From positions 570,501-634,500 of the forward strand of contig NC_015573.1 in NCBI RefSeq assembly GCF_000214705.1: a stretch of 64,000 bases of DNA, given 5' to 3'. Source of the stretch: Desulfofundulus kuznetsovii DSM 6115 (lineage in GTDB: Bacteria > Bacillota > Desulfotomaculia > Desulfotomaculales > Desulfovirgulaceae). The notes beneath the pieces were generated by a model that was given only the letters and a program-made list of their open reading frames with translations, was not told the origin of the DNA and searched no databases. The position numbers were made by a program, and so were the translations under genes. This document shows positions 59,930 to 64,000 of the stretch, one piece after another. The first letter of the stretch is position 1. Each line of letters starts with the position of its first letter.

Positions 59930-62080
59930 ATGCAACTCTACGGAGAACTAAAAAATTTACAAAAACTTCAAGAAACCATGAGCCGGGCTCTGGGACTGTC
60001 GGCCCTGATCGCTTACCCGGACGGGCGCCCGCTTACCGAAATCACCAACCTGTGTTCATTCTGTGCTTTAATAAACAGCAATCCGGAAGGAAAGGCCAGG
60101 TGCGCCGCTTCGCGGGCGGCCTCGGTCAGAGCCGCCGTGAGCGCAGGGAAGGCGGTTACCCACACCTGCCATGCCGGGCTGGTGCACCTGGCAACGCCTT
60201 TAAATGTGGCGGGGGAGCTGGCGGCAGTGCTGGTGGGCGGCAGTGTGGCGCTGCAGGAGCTTGCAAAAGAAGCGGTGCTGCAACTGGCCCGGGAAACGGG
60301 CATTGACCGCGAAGAGCTTCTGGCGGCGGCCATAAAGGTACCCGTCTGGAGTGAAGAGCGGCTCTCGGCTGCCACGGGGATGATGCAGGCAGTGGCGGAG
60401 ACCGTAGCCCGGCTCCTGTACACCGGGCAGGAACTCCAGAAGAAGGTGAACGAACTTACAGCCCTTTTTGAGTTCAGTAAAACTGTTTCCAGCAGCCTGA
60501 AGTTGGCCGAAGCAGCCCGGCAGGGGCTGGAGGCGGTGCTGAGGCTGACCGGGGCCGCCGGCGGCTCGGTGCTTATGCTGGACGAGGCGGAGCCGGGGGC
60601 GGCAACCGCCGAAGTGGCGGCCGCCCTGGAGCCGGACAACGGGCCGGGAGTTATTCCTGCAGGGGAAGTAATAGCCGCAGTTGGACGGGAAGCTGCCGCC
60701 GCACACTTTGGCGATGAAAAAAACGCAGCCGAAGGAAAGCGGCCGGCAGTGGCGGTACCTCTTACAGTCGGAGGCAGGGTGACGGGGGTGCTCACCCTGG
60801 CGGGCAGGCCGGGAGGGCAGCACTTCACCGGGGAGGAAACCGTTTTCCTGACCACCCTGGGCACCGCTCTGGGCCTGGCGCTGGAGAACGCCCGGCTTTT
60901 CCGGAGGGTTCAGGAAAGGGCGGCCATGCTGGAACGGCTGCTCGAGGTAGGACAGGTGGTGTCGGGCAGTTTCGATGCAGACCGGATCATTGAAGCCGCT
61001 CTGGGTGGCGTGCGGGATGTGCTGGGCGCCCGGTGGTGTGTGTTGCGGCTGCTTGACGAGAGTACCGGCGATCTGGTGCTCAGGGGTAATGTGGGCATGA
61101 GCCCGGGGTTGCAGGCGGAGACGGGCCGTATCCGGCCGGACGGCAATTTGCTGGGCGAGGTGCTCCAGAAGGGGGAACCTGTGGTCGTGGAGGACCTGGC
61201 CGATGCCGTGACGAGTACGCGCCTCCCCTACTCCGTGCCCGAGGTGCGGGCGCTGGTTGTCGTGCCGGTGAAAGCGGGCGGAAAGACCCTGGGCACTTTA
61301 AAGATCTATTCTCCCGTACCGCGGCGGTGGTCGGAAGAGGAAGTCGAATATCTGATCATCATTGCCTCTCAACTGGGCCTGGCGCTGGAAAATGCCCGCC
61401 TGTATTCCTCGCTGCGGAAATATTACCTGAATGTCGTGCAGGCACTGGCGGCTGCCCTGGAGGCCAGGGACGCTTACACCAGGGGTCACTCCTTGAGGGT
61501 TGCAAAGCTGGCGCGTTTATGCGCCCGCTTCCTGGGACTCGGTGCCGGAGAACAGGAGCAGGTGTATATGGCCGGGCTCCTGCACGACATCGGCAAAATT
61601 GGCGTTCGCGAGAACATTCTTCTCAAGCCGGGCCCCCTCACTCCGGAAGAAAGGAAAGAAATGCAGGGTCACCCCGAGGTGGGGGCCAGGATTCTGGAAC
61701 CGGCCGGGTTCCCCGGCGGAGTTACGGCAGCCGTGCGGCACCACCACGAAGACTACGGCGGCGGGGGCTACCCAGACGGGCTTTCAGGAGAAGAAATTCC
61801 GCTCCTGGCGCGCATAATCCGCGTGGCCGACGCATACGACGCCATAACCTCCGCCAGGCCCTACAGGAAAGCACTTACCCCGGACCAGGCGTTCAATGAA
61901 CTGAAGCGGTGCGCGGGCAGTCAGTTTGACCCCCGGGTAGTGGAGGCATTCCTGCGAATCCCCGGGGACGAAATGGTAAATATTGACGGGGGGGGGGGTA
62001 GCAACTCTTCTGGCTATTTTAGGAGAAATTCTCTTTTTGTTCAGACAGGTGCGGTGATGGCCGCGGCCCGCTCCGGGTGA
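59930..62080 (+). CDS. PocR-GAF-GAF-HD-GYP sensor phosphodiesterase
   Basis: A 716-residue protein. Residues 1-165 form a PocR-type sensor with cysteines NLCSFCALIN, ARCAASR and HTCHAGLVHLATPL. Two GAF domains follow (about 180-325 and 340-490). The C-terminus is an HD-GYP domain with HSLRVAKLARL, LLHDIGKIGV (H552, D553), HHHEDYGGGGYPDGL and RVADAYDAITSARPY. By family it hydrolyses cyclic di-GMP in response to small ligands. The start is ATG behind AAAGGGGAAG. The last 38 codons run through an 11-G tract near 61988-61998 and overlap decayed genes on the other strand, so the natural end may be near residue 685. Confidence 0.85.
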   Translation: MQLYGELKNLQKLQETMSRALGLSALIAYPDGRPLTEITNLCSFCALINSNPEGKARCAASRAASVRAAVSAGKAVTHTCHAGLVHLATPLNVAGELAAVLVGGSVALQELAKEAVLQLARETGIDREELLAAAIKVPVWSEERLSAATGMMQAVAETVARLLYTGQELQKKVNELTALFEFSKTVSSSLKLAEAARQGLEAVLRLTGAAGGSVLMLDEAEPGAATAEVAAALEPDNGPGVIPAGEVIAAVGREAAAAHFGDEKNAAEGKRPAVAVPLTVGGRVTGVLTLAGRPGGQHFTGEETVFLTTLGTALGLALENARLFRRVQERAAMLERLLEVGQVVSGSFDADRIIEAALGGVRDVLGARWCVLRLLDESTGDLVLRGNVGMSPGLQAETGRIRPDGNLLGEVLQKGEPVVVEDLADAVTSTRLPYSVPEVRALVVVPVKAGGKTLGTLKIYSPVPRRWSEEEVEYLIIIASQLGLALENARLYSSLRKYYLNVVQALAAALEARDAYTRGHSLRVAKLARLCARFLGLGAGEQEQVYMAGLLHDIGKIGVRENILLKPGPLTPEERKEMQGHPEVGARILEPAGFPGGVTAAVRHHHEDYGGGGYPDGLSGEEIPLLARIIRVADAYDAITSARPYRKALTPDQAFNELKRCAGSQFDPRVVEAFLRIPGDEMVNIDGGGGSNSSGYFRRNSLFVQTGAVMAAARSG

Positions 62081-62084
62081 AAAA

Positions 62085-62300
62085 CCCGCAAGCCACTCGG
62101 GGTGGGCGGGCCAGGCTGGTGCGGTAACCAGGTTGCTTTCAATGTAAGCCCCGTTTATCTCTACGTCAACCATTTACCTCCTGCATTTTCCACCTCGGGT
62201 TTTACCGCCGGGTAGGCAGTGCAGGTTTTCCCACGGAGCACACCTGCCGCTGCCAGTACCTGTATGCCGTGGCAAATGAGGGCGATCGCCAGCTCCAGTG
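62085..62300 (-). pseudogene. DJ-1/PfpI-family protein, 3' fragment with frameshift
   Basis: On the minus strand [22 protein letters not shown] (nucleophile-elbow Cys-His) and [17 protein letters not shown] match the middle of PfpI-type proteins. The frame then breaks near 62165, and [19 protein letters not shown] resumes the family's C-terminus in another frame. The N-terminal half is missing and is replaced by MFS transporter sequence. Confidence 0.75.
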
Positions 62301-62668
62301 GTCCGTAATCCACCCGCCGAGAGTGGGACCCAGGAGGGTGGCCAGGGCAAATACGCTCATCATGATTCCCTGCCAGCGTCCCCTCTGGGCCCGTGGGAAA
62401 AGATCCCCGATGGTAATGGTATTCATAGCCATTAACATGCCGCCGCCCAGGCCCTGCACGGCCCGGGCGGTAATCAGCCACTCCATGCTGCGGGCCAGGC
62501 CGGAAGCCCAGGATCCCACCAGAAAGAGCATTATTCCGGCCAGGAAAAAGGGCCTGCGCCCCCACAGGTCGGAGAACTTTCCGGAAAGGGGTACTACCAC
62601 GCTGGAGGTAAGAATGTAAACAGTAGCCAGCCAGCTGTATAGATCCAGGCCACCCAGATCGGCAACCC
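62296..62668 (-). pseudogene. MFS transporter (EmrB/DHA2 type), N-terminal fragment
   Basis: The minus strand encodes [61 protein letters not shown] and [14 protein letters not shown], covering helices 1-5 of a 14-helix drug transporter. Both ends are cut: the start lacks its Met and first strand, and the end stops at 62296 where PfpI sequence begins. Confidence 0.8.
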
Positions 62669-62924
62669 TGGTTCTGAGCTTTGTGAATGTGTCGTTGCAA
62701 GCGGCACATTTTTTCTGTTCAGGAATTATATAACCATCGGCAAGAGCAACTTTCTGGTCGATTCCAACAGGTATTAAATATTTTAGTTTTATGGTAGGAA
62801 TTTGTTTCCTCTTGTAGAATAAAGTATCAATGGATCAAGTATACAGAAGTGCAAGGGGTGATAGTAGCTGGATTGGTTTAGGCACTTAAAAGTATTTTGT
62901 CAATGAAAGGAGAGAACCACGGTT

Positions 62925-63653
62925 GTGCGAGTGAAGATCAGCATGTTTCCCCGGGAGGAAACAGGCGTAATTAACATATCACTGGACTTCCGCCGGCACT
63001 TCATCTCCTTCACCAAAACTCTGCTTCAGTCGTCCCCTTTTTTCAGCCGCTTTGATGAAACCCGGCCGGGATACAGCCCCTACGTATTCCACGTCAGCTT
63101 TGGCAAAATCCACAGTACCGACTCCACGGAAAAGGTAATGACCGTTAGACCTCCAGTGACTTACATTTTTTCTACGGGAATGCCTGACCTGCTTACGCAG
63201 GTTTGTAATGCCGCCATTGCCTGCAAGGGGAGAGAAGCAGTGCTTGGACTGGTGATCAAAAAAGTGGAATTACTCCCCTTCCGGCAGTTTCGCAAAAGCA
63301 ATGTCCATTTTCGTGTCCCAGGGCACGCCGTCTTTCGCACCAGGGAAGGCTACCTGGACGGAAAAGATACGGCTGCCCTTGAGGAGGCAGTAAACTGCCA
63401 TCTTGCGACCAGGGCTGAATTCCTGTCACGGTACTATGGTACATGTCCTGCTTCAAAAGAAAAAGTTCGACTGGCTTGTGACCCTGTATTAAGAAAAGGG
63501 GTCTGCTACCACTACGGCGGTACCCTGACCACCGTCCGCGGTGACATCTTTCTAACGGGCAGTCCGGCAGTTCTCCAATTTCTTTATGATTACGGCCTGG
63601 GTGTGCGGACGGGTCAGGGGTTTGGCTACGTTGAGGTGGTGCGGGAATGGTAG
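62925..63653 (+). CDS. cas6: CRISPR-associated endoribonuclease Cas6
   Basis: A 242-residue protein. The C-terminus YGLGVRTGQGFGYVEVVREW is the glycine-rich loop of Cas6, and GTLTTVRGDIFLTGSPAVLQFLYD precedes it in the usual way. It cuts precursor CRISPR RNA within repeats. The start is GTG at 62925 behind AAAGGAGAG. It overlaps the next gene by 7 bases. The 215 bases between the MFS debris and cas6 hold no repeats; the CRISPR array must lie outside the window. Confidence 0.92.
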   Translation: MRVKISMFPREETGVINISLDFRRHFISFTKTLLQSSPFFSRFDETRPGYSPYVFHVSFGKIHSTDSTEKVMTVRPPVTYIFSTGMPDLLTQVCNAAIACKGREAVLGLVIKKVELLPFRQFRKSNVHFRVPGHAVFRTREGYLDGKDTAALEEAVNCHLATRAEFLSRYYGTCPASKEKVRLACDPVLRKGVCYHYGGTLTTVRGDIFLTGSPAVLQFLYDYGLGVRTGQGFGYVEVVREW

Positions 63654-64000
63654 AAGCGGTCACTCTTTACCCGGCTTCCTGGTATTACAATGCCTGTGTT
63701 TACGGTTTTTTGAAGGTACTGGCTTACGGTCTCGAGGAGGAGTACGTTGAAAACAATGTCCTGCAGAAGGACGGGACGGTGCTGCTCGCACCCGAGTTAA
63801 TGACGGCTCTCTTCACAACCCCGGAGGAAGAAACCTCGCCCAAAGTGCCCATTAAAGAAAATCGGCACCCACCTCTAGGCGACATCAAGCGGTTGGCCTG
63901 GTGGTGGGTGGAGATGAACAGGGAGATAATTACCTGGGAAAAGGATGAACTCCCCAGTGATCTTCCGCCGGATGAGGTTATCGAGAAAGTCTGCAGTAGA
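63647..64000 (+). CDS. Cas8b/Cst1-like Cascade large subunit, 3' partial
   Basis: An open frame from ATG at 63647 to the window end (118 residues). The start MVEAVTLYPASWYYNACVYGFLKVLAYGL resembles the N-terminal pattern PxxWxYNAxxxGFLxVL of Cas8b1/Cst1 proteins of type I-B systems. A cas8 gene directly after cas6 fits I-B order. Only the N-terminus is visible, so the subtype is provisional. Confidence 0.7.
   Translation, partial: MVEAVTLYPASWYYNACVYGFLKVLAYGLEEEYVENNVLQKDGTVLLAPELMTALFTTPEEETSPKVPIKENRHPPLGDIKRLAWWWVEMNREIITWEKDELPSDLPPDEVIEKVCSR

Noticed and set aside
62080-62924. CRISPR array next to cas6
   Set aside because: No regularly spaced repeats are present; the stretch holds transporter and PfpI debris and plain intergenic sequence.

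Overview
The window looks like a chromosomal segment from a spore-forming, anaerobic, probably thermophilic Firmicute of the Desulfotomaculum/Pelotomaculum kind. The reasons are a YtaF-type sporulation membrane protein next to mutM and polA, a tiny YjcZ-type sporulation peptide, frequent TTG and GTG starts behind GGAGG-type ribosome sites, tungsten-type aldehyde:ferredoxin oxidoreductases, a TRAP transporter and a type I-B-like CRISPR-cas start. This placement is inferred from gene content only.

Layout. 1-3.6 kb: a partner-switching regulatory cassette (anti-sigma-type ATPase, STAS, PP2C phosphatase, STAS) followed by a FapA/DUF342 protein. 3.6-5.1 kb: an IS21 remnant, a sporulation peptide, a GNAT acetyltransferase, and a tRNA operon (His, Gln, then only the 5' half of a tRNA-Lys). 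5.15-34.35 kb: a putative island of about 29 kb. Its left edge is the broken tRNA-Lys. Its right edge is a complete tRNA-Lys followed by tRNA-Leu. Both edges share a 13-bp repeat in the anticodon arm. 34.4-38 kb: response regulator, LarE-type sulfur transferase, ADP-ribosylglycohydrolase, lytic transglycosylase. 38.2-49.8 kb: a catabolic operon (GntR/FCD regulator, enolase-superfamily dehydratase, frameshifted iron alcohol dehydrogenase, TRAP transporter, metallo-hydrolase, two aldehyde oxidoreductases with a MoaD-like protein and a polyferredoxin). 49.9-59.4 kb: housekeeping genes (ytaF, mutM, polA, S41 peptidase, SEC-C protein, DedA, D,D-carboxypeptidase). 59.5-64 kb: tRNA-Val, a PocR/GAF/HD-GYP protein, gene debris, and the start of a CRISPR-cas operon (cas6, partial cas8).

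The most notable content is a 21.8-kb defence operon at 6.78-28.55 kb. It reads as a composite DNA-phosphorothioation system. There is an Ssp-type writer set (DUF4007 protein, large ATPase, PAPS-reductase-like SspD). It runs directly into a restriction set resembling DndFGH, in which the DptF-like ATPase is fused to an N-terminal domain resembling sulfur-binding domains, a NERD nuclease and two protein-kinase domains, the first lacking the catalytic Asp. Next come a protein at the DptG position, a 1756-residue DptH-like protein with a PD-(D/E)xK-like motif and a HerA ATPase, and then a second, divergent DUF4007-plus-ATPase pair. A SIR2-HerA pair follows. No DNA methyltransferase, PglZ, BrxL, cysteine desulfurase or recognisable integrase was found in the island. 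These assignments come from motif reading and family memory, not database searches.
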